Assembly: GCA_964600845.1 (NCBI GenBank)
Contig: CAZRJW010000040.1
Span: 1 to 5,878, forward strand
Length of the DNA: 5,878 nucleotides
Reading direction: 5' to 3'
DNA from: JAGOTP01 sp964600845
GTDB taxonomy: Bacteria > Patescibacteriota > Patescibacteriia > 2-12-FULL-60-25
Positions 1 through 5,007 of this stretch are shown here, piece after piece. A program made the position numbers and the translations under genes. The number at the start of each line of letters is the position of its first letter. Position 1 is the first letter of the stretch. The notes under the pieces were generated by a model. That model did not search any database. It was not told where the DNA came from and worked only from the letters and a program-made list of their open reading frames with translations.

Positions 1-2
1 AC

Positions 3-398
3 GCATTTCATGAAGCGTATAACAAATACACGTATGTCATGCAGCCGGTTCTGCCACACGCGGTAGGATCGTGTATTTTGGTAAAGCGCTCGGTGCACGA
101 AGCGTTAAAAGGGTTTGATGAAACGGTCGTTTTTGCTGAGGATCATGATTATGCGCGACGGGCTGATAAGGCGGGCTATGCAGCGGGAATTCTTCGTGGA
201 CACAAAATTGCGATTTCCCCTCGTCGCTACCGCAAAGAGGGGATGGTGCGTACGGCTGCGAAGATTATGTGGAGCGAAGCTTCCATTCTCGTTCGTGGAC
301 CATTCCGTTCGATTCCGTTTACCTATGAGTTTGGGAATTTTGAAAAACAAGCAGGAACAAGCACGCAAAAATTCCTGAAGAAGAAAGATCGCGTGTAG
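3..398 (+). CDS. Family 2 glycosyltransferase, C-terminal part (5' end outside the window)
   Basis: The frame is open from the first bases of the window (A-F-H-E-A-Y...) and stops at TAG 396-398, so the gene begins upstream; the ATG at 39 is internal. The visible part carries the end of a GT-A catalytic domain. The stretch GSCILVKRS, then GFDE, then AEDHDYARRA about ten residues later is the usual GT2 pattern around the acceptor-side acidic pair (the ED of EDHD, the likely catalytic base region). A basic segment follows (SPRRYRKEG), equivalent to the R/K-rich loop often seen near the end of GT2 domains, then a short tail ending in a Lys cluster. No clear C-terminal membrane helix is visible. 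Family knowledge: such enzymes transfer a sugar from a nucleotide-sugar or polyprenyl-phosphate sugar to a lipid, glycan or protein acceptor at the cytoplasmic membrane. Donor and acceptor cannot be told from this fragment. It is followed after 11 bases by the Rieske gene and then murJ, so a cell-envelope role is likely. Confidence 0.8.
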   Translation, partial: AFHEAYNKYTYVMQPVLPHAVGSCILVKRSVHEALKGFDETVVFAEDHDYARRADKAGYAAGILRGHKIAISPRRYRKEGMVRTAAKIMWSEASILVRGPFRSIPFTYEFGNFEKQAGTSTQKFLKKKDRV

Positions 399-409
399 CG
401 CCAGGTCCT

Positions 410-754
410 ATGGAACGAAAAATTCTGGTAGCTAAACAGGGAGAAGTGGAAGTCGGACGAACGAAGTCATTTCGCTTCGGTCCGCATGCGGCCATCGTGT
501 ATAACGATGCAGGGGTGTTGAAAGCCTATATGAACCGCTGCACGCATATGGGTGGACCCGTTGAGTTAAAGGACAAGAAGGGGCAACCCGTTTTTCGTTG
601 CCGTTGGCATGAGGCGGAGTTCTCCCCGTGTACCGGCGTCGCGATTGAAGGCGAAGCTCCAGAAGGAACGCGCTTAGCGCCGATTGAGCTCACCGAAGAG
701 GCGGGGGCGTTTTATTGCACCTTTCGTGCCTCGGATGATGATCTAGGTTTCTAG
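410..754 (+). CDS. Small soluble Rieske [2Fe-2S] ferredoxin-type protein
   Basis: A 114-residue protein with both Rieske boxes: box 1 C44-T-H46-M-G-G and box 2 C64-R-W-H67. These are the two Cys and two His that hold a [2Fe-2S] cluster, 17 residues apart as in small Rieske ferredoxins. A TG turn (T75-G76) and a Gly/Pro-rich loop (GEAPEG) follow box 2, and alternating hydrophobic segments on both sides fit the all-beta Rieske fold. There is no signal peptide, Tat motif or membrane anchor, so it should be cytosolic and carry electrons rather than sit in a bc1-type complex. Box 2 is unusual: the Gly commonly found after the second His is Glu68. Extra cysteines are at 74 and 103. Start choice: ATG 410 has AGGT at 403-406, a short spacing. 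It lies 11 bases after the glycosyltransferase and 2 bases before murJ, so it is very likely co-transcribed with them. No oxygenase, reductase or nitrite-reductase partner is in view, so the physiological role is unknown. Confidence 0.88.
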   Translation: MERKILVAKQGEVEVGRTKSFRFGPHAAIVYNDAGVLKAYMNRCTHMGGPVELKDKKGQPVFRCRWHEAEFSPCTGVAIEGEAPEGTRLAPIELTEEAGAFYCTFRASDDDLGF

Positions 755-756
755 CT

Positions 757-2367
757 ATGCGTTTTACTTCGAGCATTCGTCGCCTCTGGAATGGGGAGAC
801 TGAAGGGGTTGCCGCCGCCGCGGCGCTGATTGGGTTAGCCTCCTTTGGATCGCGTCTTCTGGGGCTCGTGCGTGATCGCTTGCTCGCGACTAGCTTTGGC
901 GCGGGTCTCGAGTTGGATGCCTACTATGCCGCCTTCCGCTTACCAGATTTTTTGTATAATTTATTAATCCTCGGAGCATTGAGCGCGGGTTTTATCCCGC
1001 TCTTCATGGAGTTGCGCGAACGTCAGAATCTCGCGGCAGCCCTGCGCTTTACGGGTCAGGCGCTGTCATTGATCGGAGCGGTGCTGATCGTTGCTTGTGT
1101 CGGGGGAATGGTGGCTGCTCCGGCGATTGTTCCGTGGCTCGCGCCAGGCTTTGGTCCGGAGAAGCAGGAATTGACGACGACGCTTACGCGCATCATGTTT
1201 TTGTCCCCCCTTTTCTTGGGGATCTCGGCCATCATGGGCGGCGTGCTGCAGTCGACCAAGCGTTTTTTTGCCTTCGCCTTCGCACCGATTTTTTATAACG
1301 TCGGTATTATTCTCGGTATCGTGGTGTTCACGCCTTGGTTGGGTTTGTCAGGTTTAGCTTGGGGGGTGGTGCTTGGAGCCTTCGCGCATGGACTCGTGCA
1401 ATATCTCGCCGTGCGGCCGATTGGACGTCTGCCGTTATCATTTCCATCCTTTGCCCCGGAACCTATCCGTCGCATGGTGAAGTTGATGGTTCCGCGTACG
1501 GCCGGGCTAGCCGTCGCTCAGGTGAACTTGGTGATTATTTTATTCTTCGCCTCCTCACTCGGCGAAGGCTCGGTCTCTGTGTTTAACTTGGCAGGAAATT
1601 TGCAAAGCTTCCCGTTAGGGTTGATCGGAATTTCATTCGCGTTAGCCGCCTTCCCTGTGCTCGCCGAAGCGATCGGGGCGAAACGACCAGAGGTTTTCGA
1701 GCAGACGCTCCAGGAAGCCCTTCGACGCATTCTCTATTTTATTCTTCCCCTGTGTGTCGTGTTCATCTTGCTCCGGGCACAGATCGTCCGCGTGGTGCTG
1801 GGCGACGGTCGCTTCGACTGGAATGATACGCGTATGACGTTAGAGGTCTTCGCCCTCTTAACCCTCGCTCTTCCTGCGCAGGCGCTGAGTCAGCTTTTCA
1901 CACGCGCCTTTTACGCCCTCCAGTCTGCTTGGATGCCGTTTTTTATCGCGTGTGTGTCAGAAGTGACCACGATCCTCATCGCGTGGTTGACCTATCGTTC
2001 GCTTGGGGTGGATGGACTTGCCTGGGCGATTGTAGGTGGCTCGTTCGTGAATATCCTGCTACTCATTCTCCTTTTGCGCCAAAAAATAGCGATTCGTGTG
2101 TGGTCGAACGGGTTTGGACGATTTAGCGCGAGCCTGCTTTTTGCTTTGGGACTTCAAGCACTCGTTACCTATGGAGTGAATTACGCCTTAGGCGTCGCGT
2201 TCTCCCCGTTGTCACGGACATGGATGGTGCTGTGTCAGGGGGCGCTCGCTGGTCTTACGGGAGGTGCAGTCTTCGTTTTGACGACAAGCTGGCTTCATGT
2301 GCCTGAATCGAAACTCATCGTGAAATTGAAGGACAAGCTTCTGTCTAAATTGCGTGTACGGGTGTAA
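757..2367 (+). CDS. murJ: MurJ/MviN lipid II flippase
   Basis: A 536-residue polytopic membrane protein of the MOP superfamily, slightly longer than E. coli MurJ (511). Family role: it flips undecaprenyl-pyrophosphate-linked peptidoglycan precursor (lipid II) across the cytoplasmic membrane. The diagnostic N-terminus is present: a first helix around 16-38, then SRLLGLVRD at 32-40, DAYYAAFRLPDF at 54-65, and GALSAGFIPLF at 73-83. About 13-14 hydrophobic helices can be counted by eye, with a basic cytoplasmic C-terminus (KLKDKLLSKLRVRV). By eye against remembered E. coli MurJ, cavity residues R18, R24, D39 and S263 are kept as R33, R39, D54 and S274. R52, R270 and E273 align with Y67, N281 and S284. 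The start at 757 is 2 bases after the Rieske stop, with no Shine-Dalgarno at normal distance; translation is probably coupled to the upstream gene. The alternative family member, a polysaccharide (Wzx-type) exporter, is less likely given the MurJ signature. Confidence 0.93.
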   Translation: MRFTSSIRRLWNGETEGVAAAAALIGLASFGSRLLGLVRDRLLATSFGAGLELDAYYAAFRLPDFLYNLLILGALSAGFIPLFMELRERQNLAAALRFTGQALSLIGAVLIVACVGGMVAAPAIVPWLAPGFGPEKQELTTTLTRIMFLSPLFLGISAIMGGVLQSTKRFFAFAFAPIFYNVGIILGIVVFTPWLGLSGLAWGVVLGAFAHGLVQYLAVRPIGRLPLSFPSFAPEPIRRMVKLMVPRTAGLAVAQVNLVIILFFASSLGEGSVSVFNLAGNLQSFPLGLIGISFALAAFPVLAEAIGAKRPEVFEQTLQEALRRILYFILPLCVVFILLRAQIVRVVLGDGRFDWNDTRMTLEVFALLTLALPAQALSQLFTRAFYALQSAWMPFFIACVSEVTTILIAWLTYRSLGVDGLAWAIVGGSFVNILLLILLLRQKIAIRVWSNGFGRFSASLLFALGLQALVTYGVNYALGVAFSPLSRTWMVLCQGALAGLTGGAVFVLTTSWLHVPESKLIVKLKDKLLSKLRVRV

Positions 2368-2395
2368 CAAAGGGGGCGCGAGCTCTGTATAGTAG

Positions 2396-2425
2396 GAGAG
2401 AAGGGGATAAGATCCTCTTTCTCTC
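2396..2425 (+). other. Imperfect hairpin in the gap after murJ
   Basis: Left arm 2396-2408 pairs with right arm 2412-2425: seven outer pairs, one bulged T (2418), then six inner pairs including one G-T wobble, closing a 3-base loop (AAG). It sits between the murJ stop (2367) and the next start (2457). It is not followed by a clear T tract (ACCTTATATT follows), so it is a poor classical terminator. It could be a weak murJ terminator, an mRNA 3' end stabiliser, or a 5' leader structure of the next gene if transcription starts upstream of it. Two -10-like boxes flank it, TATAGT at 2388-2393 and TATATT at 2430-2435. Neither has a convincing -35, so no promoter is called. Confidence 0.35.
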
Positions 2426-2456
2426 ACCTTATATTCAATCACTCTTTGAAATTTGT

Positions 2457-3230
2457 ATGGTAAAGAAGCTCATTTCATCCTTTGCCGTTGTGTCGGTGCT
2501 TGCGGGGGCTCCACTGGCCTCGTTTGCATCCGAGTCGTCTACGACGACCTCGAAACGAGTTGTTGATCCAATTCATTGCAGTTATCGTACGGAAGAAGTG
2601 AAGCTCAATCTGGACAACCGCTATTCGGAACGAATGGTACGTCTCGGAAATAACCGAGAAGAACGGGCGTTGCGGATCGAGCACAGCCATGCCGAACAGA
2701 ATGCAAAAAATACAAAGAATCGAGCGCTCCAAGAAGCACGTCGCGAAAAACAACGCGCAGAACAAGATCTAAAACTCCAACGCAAGAACCTCACAGACGC
2801 ACAGAAGTCAGCCCTCGTGGCCTATCGCGCGGCTGTTGATGCGGCGACCAAGACCCGTCAGTCGGCGATCGATAGCGCAGTCCAAACGTTCCGCTCCGTT
2901 CAAACGAATGCGCTGAATGTTCGCCGTACGGCTATCGATGCAGCGACTGCAACGCGTAAAGCCTCGGTTGAATCCGCCTTTAACACCTGGAAGCTTCGCT
3001 GCACGGGAACAAAAGAAGAGCGTGAACAAGCGAATAAGGCCTTCCAAGCATCTGTAAAGGCATCGAATACGGCGTACAAAGCGTCAGTTCAATCTGCAGA
3101 AAAACAATTCAAGACGACCATGGAAGCGGCGCGTGCCACACGTAAGGCGGCTGAAACACAGGCAAGACAAGCCTATGAAACCGTCGTAAAGGCTGCGCGT
3201 GAAGTCTTGAAGGCGGCCATGAAGGTGTAA
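2457..3230 (+). CDS. Exported hendecad-repeat coiled-coil protein, function unknown
   Basis: A 257-residue protein with a classical Sec signal peptide: M-V-K-K, a hydrophobic core at about 5-22, and a likely cut after SFA (residue 24). The first Cys (41) has no lipobox, so it is not an obvious lipoprotein. Residues 26-120 are charged and helical-looking. From 121 the chain becomes strict 11-residue repeats: five copies at 121-175, an 18-residue junction holding W178 and C182, five more at 194-248, and a partial copy at 249-257. Column 10 is Ala in nine of ten copies, column 7 is mostly Val/Ile/Met, and column 3 is Tyr/Phe (Arg in four copies). This periodicity points to a long, nearly straight coiled coil. 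C41 and C182 are the only cysteines and could pair within or between chains. The net charge is positive. No Shine-Dalgarno precedes ATG 2457. I recall similar Ala/Lys/Arg-rich exported proteins with few cysteines in Patescibacteria, but know no function. It ends just before a strong terminator and converges with the next gene. Confidence 0.85.
   Translation: MVKKLISSFAVVSVLAGAPLASFASESSTTTSKRVVDPIHCSYRTEEVKLNLDNRYSERMVRLGNNREERALRIEHSHAEQNAKNTKNRALQEARREKQRAEQDLKLQRKNLTDAQKSALVAYRAAVDAATKTRQSAIDSAVQTFRSVQTNALNVRRTAIDAATATRKASVESAFNTWKLRCTGTKEEREQANKAFQASVKASNTAYKASVQSAEKQFKTTMEAARATRKAAETQARQAYETVVKAAREVLKAAMKV
2817..2981 (+). repeat. Hendecad block 1: five 33-base (11-residue) protein-level repeats
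   Basis: This encodes residues 121-175 of the exported protein. Each unit is 33 bases. The third residue runs Tyr, Arg, Phe, Arg, Arg (positions 123, 134, 145, 156, 167), continuing to Trp178 in the junction. The seventh residue is Val, Ile, Gln, Ile, Val, and the tenth is Ala in all five. A longer echo with a 33-residue (99-base) offset links 125-145 with 158-178, 10 of 21 residues identical (for example the shared D-A-A-T core at 128-131 and 161-164). The DNA itself has diverged, so this is an old repeat maintained at protein level. Confidence 0.75.
3036..3200 (+). repeat. Hendecad block 2: five further 33-base repeats
   Basis: This encodes residues 194-248 of the exported protein. The third residue of the units is Phe196, Tyr207, Phe218, Arg229, Tyr240, continuing to Leu251. 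The seventh is Val, Val, Met, Glu, Val. The tenth is Ser, Ala, Ala, Ala, Ala. The phase is shifted from block 1 by an 18-residue (11+7) junction, which equals insertion of one heptad into the hendecad pattern; such a shift keeps the hydrophobic stripe on one face. Confidence 0.75.
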
Positions 3231-3249
3231 AAATGTACACATCTATCCA

Positions 3250-3279
3250 AAACACCCCGCTCACGTGAGCGGGGTGTTT
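3250..3279. terminator. Bidirectional intrinsic terminator between convergent genes
   Basis: A perfect 30-base inverted repeat centred between 3264 and 3265. The core CACCCCGCTCA pairs with TGAGCGGGGTG, flanked by AAA on the left and TTT on the right, so each strand reads a GC-rich stem followed by a short T run. It lies 20 bases after the stop of the coiled-coil gene and 17 bases beyond the stop of the minus-strand gene. The geometry suits termination of both converging transcripts. The T runs are short (TTT on the plus strand, TTTT on the minus strand), but the stem is very stable. Confidence 0.88.
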
Positions 3280-3295
3280 GTATTGCGTGAAGCGC

Positions 3296-3652
3296 CTACT
3301 TCTTTCCTTTCTTCTCCTCTGCAGTTTTCTTCGCCGAGCGTGCGAGCACGAGTGGGGCTAGGCGTTGTTTGTACATTCCTGCCGCTTCTTTGTTCATCAT
3401 GTACCCTTCGCCATTCGGACCTAAAAAATCTCGAAGGTCCTTGAGTAGGTAAGAGTCTTTCGCGATGGCTTCCGCAACTTCTTCCAGGCTCAGGAGCGTG
3501 AGATTGTCTCTGTTTGATCCTGTAACGACTTGTTTTAGCGTTGCAAGTAAGTTGGGGAGTTTTGTAAGTCCTGTTCGTGTTTTCGCCCAGTGCGGCGGAA
3601 GGCCTTCTTCGGAGGCAGAGGCTTTTCTGTCGGGACCGCTTCGTTCATTCAT
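3296..3652 (-). CDS. Small uncharacterised protein, helical and Lys-rich at its C-terminus
   Basis: A 118-residue protein read from ATG at 3652-3650 to TAG at 3298-3296. I do not recognise a family. The N-terminal 20 residues are polar and probably flexible. Residues about 27-105 look like a compact helical domain with regular hydrophobic spacing (LPNLLATLKQVV at 32-43, SLEEVAEAIAKDSYLLKDLRDFLG at 55-78). A glycine-containing turn (GPNGEGY) and a MNKEAAGMY helix follow, and the protein ends in a Lys/Glu tail. It has no cysteine, signal peptide or membrane segment, so it is cytosolic. Support for a real gene: a good promoter just upstream, a terminator just downstream, and a protein-like composition. 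There is no Shine-Dalgarno; the predicted transcription start is within a few bases of the ATG. It diverges from the kinase-like gene. The overlapping plus-strand frame has a much less natural composition. Confidence 0.72.
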   Translation of the reverse strand: MNERSGPDRKASASEEGLPPHWAKTRTGLTKLPNLLATLKQVVTGSNRDNLTLLSLEEVAEAIAKDSYLLKDLRDFLGPNGEGYMMNKEAAGMYKQRLAPLVLARSAKKTAEEKKGKK

Positions 3653-3660
3653 ATGGTGGC

Positions 3661-3690
3661 AGTATAGAGATCCGGCAGATGATCTGACAA
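3661..3690 (-). promoter_or_regulatory. Sigma70-type promoter for the small minus-strand gene
   Basis: On the minus strand, -35 TTGTCA (3690-3685; five of six to TTGACA) is separated by 18 bases from -10 TATACT (3666-3661; five of six to TATAAT). Initiation about seven bases downstream of the -10 would fall near 3654-3653, directly at the ATG at 3652. This predicts a leaderless or nearly leaderless mRNA and fits the missing Shine-Dalgarno. The call is from consensus matching by eye only. Confidence 0.55.
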
Positions 3691-3734
3691 ATGAGAGGTG
3701 TGTATTCCAGATGGGTGGCCGAATGCGTTACACT

Positions 3735-3738
3735 GAGG
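3735..3738 (+). promoter_or_regulatory. Shine-Dalgarno GAGG that decides the start of the kinase-like gene
   Basis: GAGG ends nine bases before ATG 3748, an acceptable spacing. The longer in-frame start at 3691 lacks any purine-rich site at proper distance and would add 19 residues of unnatural composition (MRGVYSRWVAEC...). A -10-like TACACT at 3729-3734 would, if used, start transcription at about 3741 and exclude this site, so the two signals cannot both be used from one transcript. The -35 region upstream is weak. Confidence 0.4.
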
Positions 3739-3747
3739 CATCGCTCT

Positions 3748-4962
3748 ATGTTCAAGCCAAAAACAGATTTCCCCTTTCCTTACACACAAGACCCTGAGGC
3801 GCTGGCGCCCGCCTTTTTGGCAAAGGATCGGAAACGGTTATCGAATGGCTATGAAGACCGAGAACGATTTTTTATCAAACTGGTAGAGGACTATTTACGT
3901 AAGTCTGGTATTGAGGAATTGCATTTAGCGGCGCATGGTTCAGAGAACCTCGTATTTACCTGTATTGATCGTGGGCACCAGCGGAAGATCGTATTTAAGG
4001 CCAATTATTTATTTGGTCTCAGCGTGTTGGAAGAAGTGTATGCGAAAAACCAAGATCTTGACCAAGGTGTAAAAGCGGCTGAGGAAGTGCTTGCGGCCGA
4101 GTGTGCGCGGCAACGTGCCCAGTGGGCAGAGCTTCGAACCTATTTTCCGGAGGCGACAATTCCCGCTCAGAAGATCGATGTCTATCATTTTCCCTTGGAG
4201 GAACAATTGTGGTCTGCGGTGCGCATCCGAAGCCGTATCCATAGTGAGCAGGTTCGACCGAAGGTAACGCTGCCCGCCACCTTTCCTCTGCTCGTGAACC
4301 AACAGCGATTAGTAGACGCACCAGAAAAGCGAAGTGATCGCATCGACTTTGGCTTTGAGCCTATCTGGAGGCAATACTACGATGGCCGTGTGTCTGACAT
4401 GAGTACACGCATGGAGAGGATTGATAATTGTTTGATGCGCAACCAGCCCGAGCAGGGGGCGGCGGACCTGTTGCGGCCTATTTTTCCTGAAATGGTAGGG
4501 GTGTGGAATGAGGTGAAGCATCGACCCGAAGAATATGCGCAAATAGGGCAGGCAATTCAAGGAATGGATCGGTATTTGCAGGAGACCCGAACCGGCATCG
4601 ATATTATCGGATCAAACAACGTTCAATTGATGCAACGCAAGCTTCCAGCGGGAGCAAAAGGTCCGTGGGACTTCTTGTTCATTGACCCCTTCTTTCCTCG
4701 GGTTCGTCCGGCCGAAGAAATGACGAGTCTTACAACCGTCGAACAGGTGATCGAATGGGCAAAAGAGCTAAAAGTTCTTACGCCTGAAGAAAAGGAGATA
4801 GCTCGAAGGTCGTTGCATATCTATTACCTGGCTTTGGGGGTAAAAGCCTGGAGCAAGCTATTTGAAGTAACGTCTACCTTGACTCTCAAGGGTATTGAGG
4901 ACACGAGCACGTCTAAGCTGCGACGTCTCTACACGCAAGCGGTAGGCTTCCCAGGACTCTAA
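3748..4962 (+). CDS. Uncharacterised protein, possible degenerate protein-kinase-like (PKL) fold
   Basis: A 404-residue cytosolic protein from ATG 3748 (Met-Phe-Lys-Pro-Lys) to TAA 4960-4962. I do not recognise a named family. Several elements, in the right order, recall kinase-like ATP-binding folds. A Gly-containing strand-turn (HGSENLVFTC, 63-72) is followed by a lysine in a beta strand (KIVFK, K84), like a glycine loop plus the VAIK lysine. A Glu-rich helix follows at about 105-120. A strand-like AVRIRSRI at 157-164 could be the hinge side. In the C-lobe, TGIDIIGSNNVQLM (282-295) resembles a catalytic-loop region with D285 and N290/N291, and DFLFIDPFFP (308-317) resembles a DFG-like metal site at D313. 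The C-terminus is helical. The HRD-type motif is not clean, so activity is uncertain; it could be a pseudokinase or an unrelated fold. It diverges from the small minus-strand gene and precedes lepA by 45 bases. Confidence 0.85.
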   Translation: MFKPKTDFPFPYTQDPEALAPAFLAKDRKRLSNGYEDRERFFIKLVEDYLRKSGIEELHLAAHGSENLVFTCIDRGHQRKIVFKANYLFGLSVLEEVYAKNQDLDQGVKAAEEVLAAECARQRAQWAELRTYFPEATIPAQKIDVYHFPLEEQLWSAVRIRSRIHSEQVRPKVTLPATFPLLVNQQRLVDAPEKRSDRIDFGFEPIWRQYYDGRVSDMSTRMERIDNCLMRNQPEQGAADLLRPIFPEMVGVWNEVKHRPEEYAQIGQAIQGMDRYLQETRTGIDIIGSNNVQLMQRKLPAGAKGPWDFLFIDPFFPRVRPAEEMTSLTTVEQVIEWAKELKVLTPEEKEIARRSLHIYYLALGVKAWSKLFEVTSTLTLKGIEDTSTSKLRRLYTQAVGFPGL

Positions 4963-4985
4963 AACCTTGCCGTTCTTCGGTTTTT
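4961..4985 (+). terminator. Weak hairpin with T5 tract between the kinase-like gene and lepA
   Basis: AAAACC at 4961-4966 can pair with GGTTTT at 4979-4984, giving six pairs and a 12-base loop. Alternatively CCG at 4970-4972 pairs with CGG at 4978-4980 inside an AAAA/TTTT clamp. Five Ts (4981-4985) follow. The left arm starts inside the TAA stop of the upstream gene. The stem is short and AT-rich, so termination would be partial at best and lepA may be read through. Confidence 0.3.
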
Positions 4986-5007
4986 CGGGCACCATCAGCC
5001 CATTCGC

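Noticed and set aside
1204..1221. C-run/G-run hairpin within murJ that resembles a terminator stem
   Set aside because: It is inside a conserved coding sequence, has only a few pairs and no T tract.
2577..2579. Cys41 of the exported protein as a lipoprotein attachment site
   Set aside because: The preceding residues (D-P-I-H) do not form a lipobox, and the signal peptide cut site fits at residue 24 instead.
2475..3047. Minus-strand open frames inside the coiled-coil gene
   Set aside because: They are the antisense of a repetitive Ala/Lys-rich coding region; their Cys/Arg-rich products are typical of antisense shadows.
2817..3200. The 33-base periodicity as a CRISPR array or DNA-level tandem repeat
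   Set aside because: There are no identical direct repeats or spacers; the periodicity is in the protein (11 residues) and the DNA has diverged.
3691..3747. Upstream in-frame ATG extending the kinase-like protein by 19 residues
   Set aside because: No ribosome site precedes it, it lies at the edge of the minus-strand promoter, and the added residues look non-coding; ATG 3748 has GAGG at nine bases.
3465..3797. 110-residue open frame on the plus strand overlapping the small minus-strand gene and the start of the kinase-like gene
   Set aside because: It spans a terminated minus-strand gene and the divergent promoter region, has unnatural composition, and overlaps the better-supported start at 3748.
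4009..4560. Three minus-strand open frames of 83-100 residues inside the kinase-like gene
   Set aside because: They overlap each other and a long, well-formed plus-strand gene, have no start signals, and show shadow-type composition.
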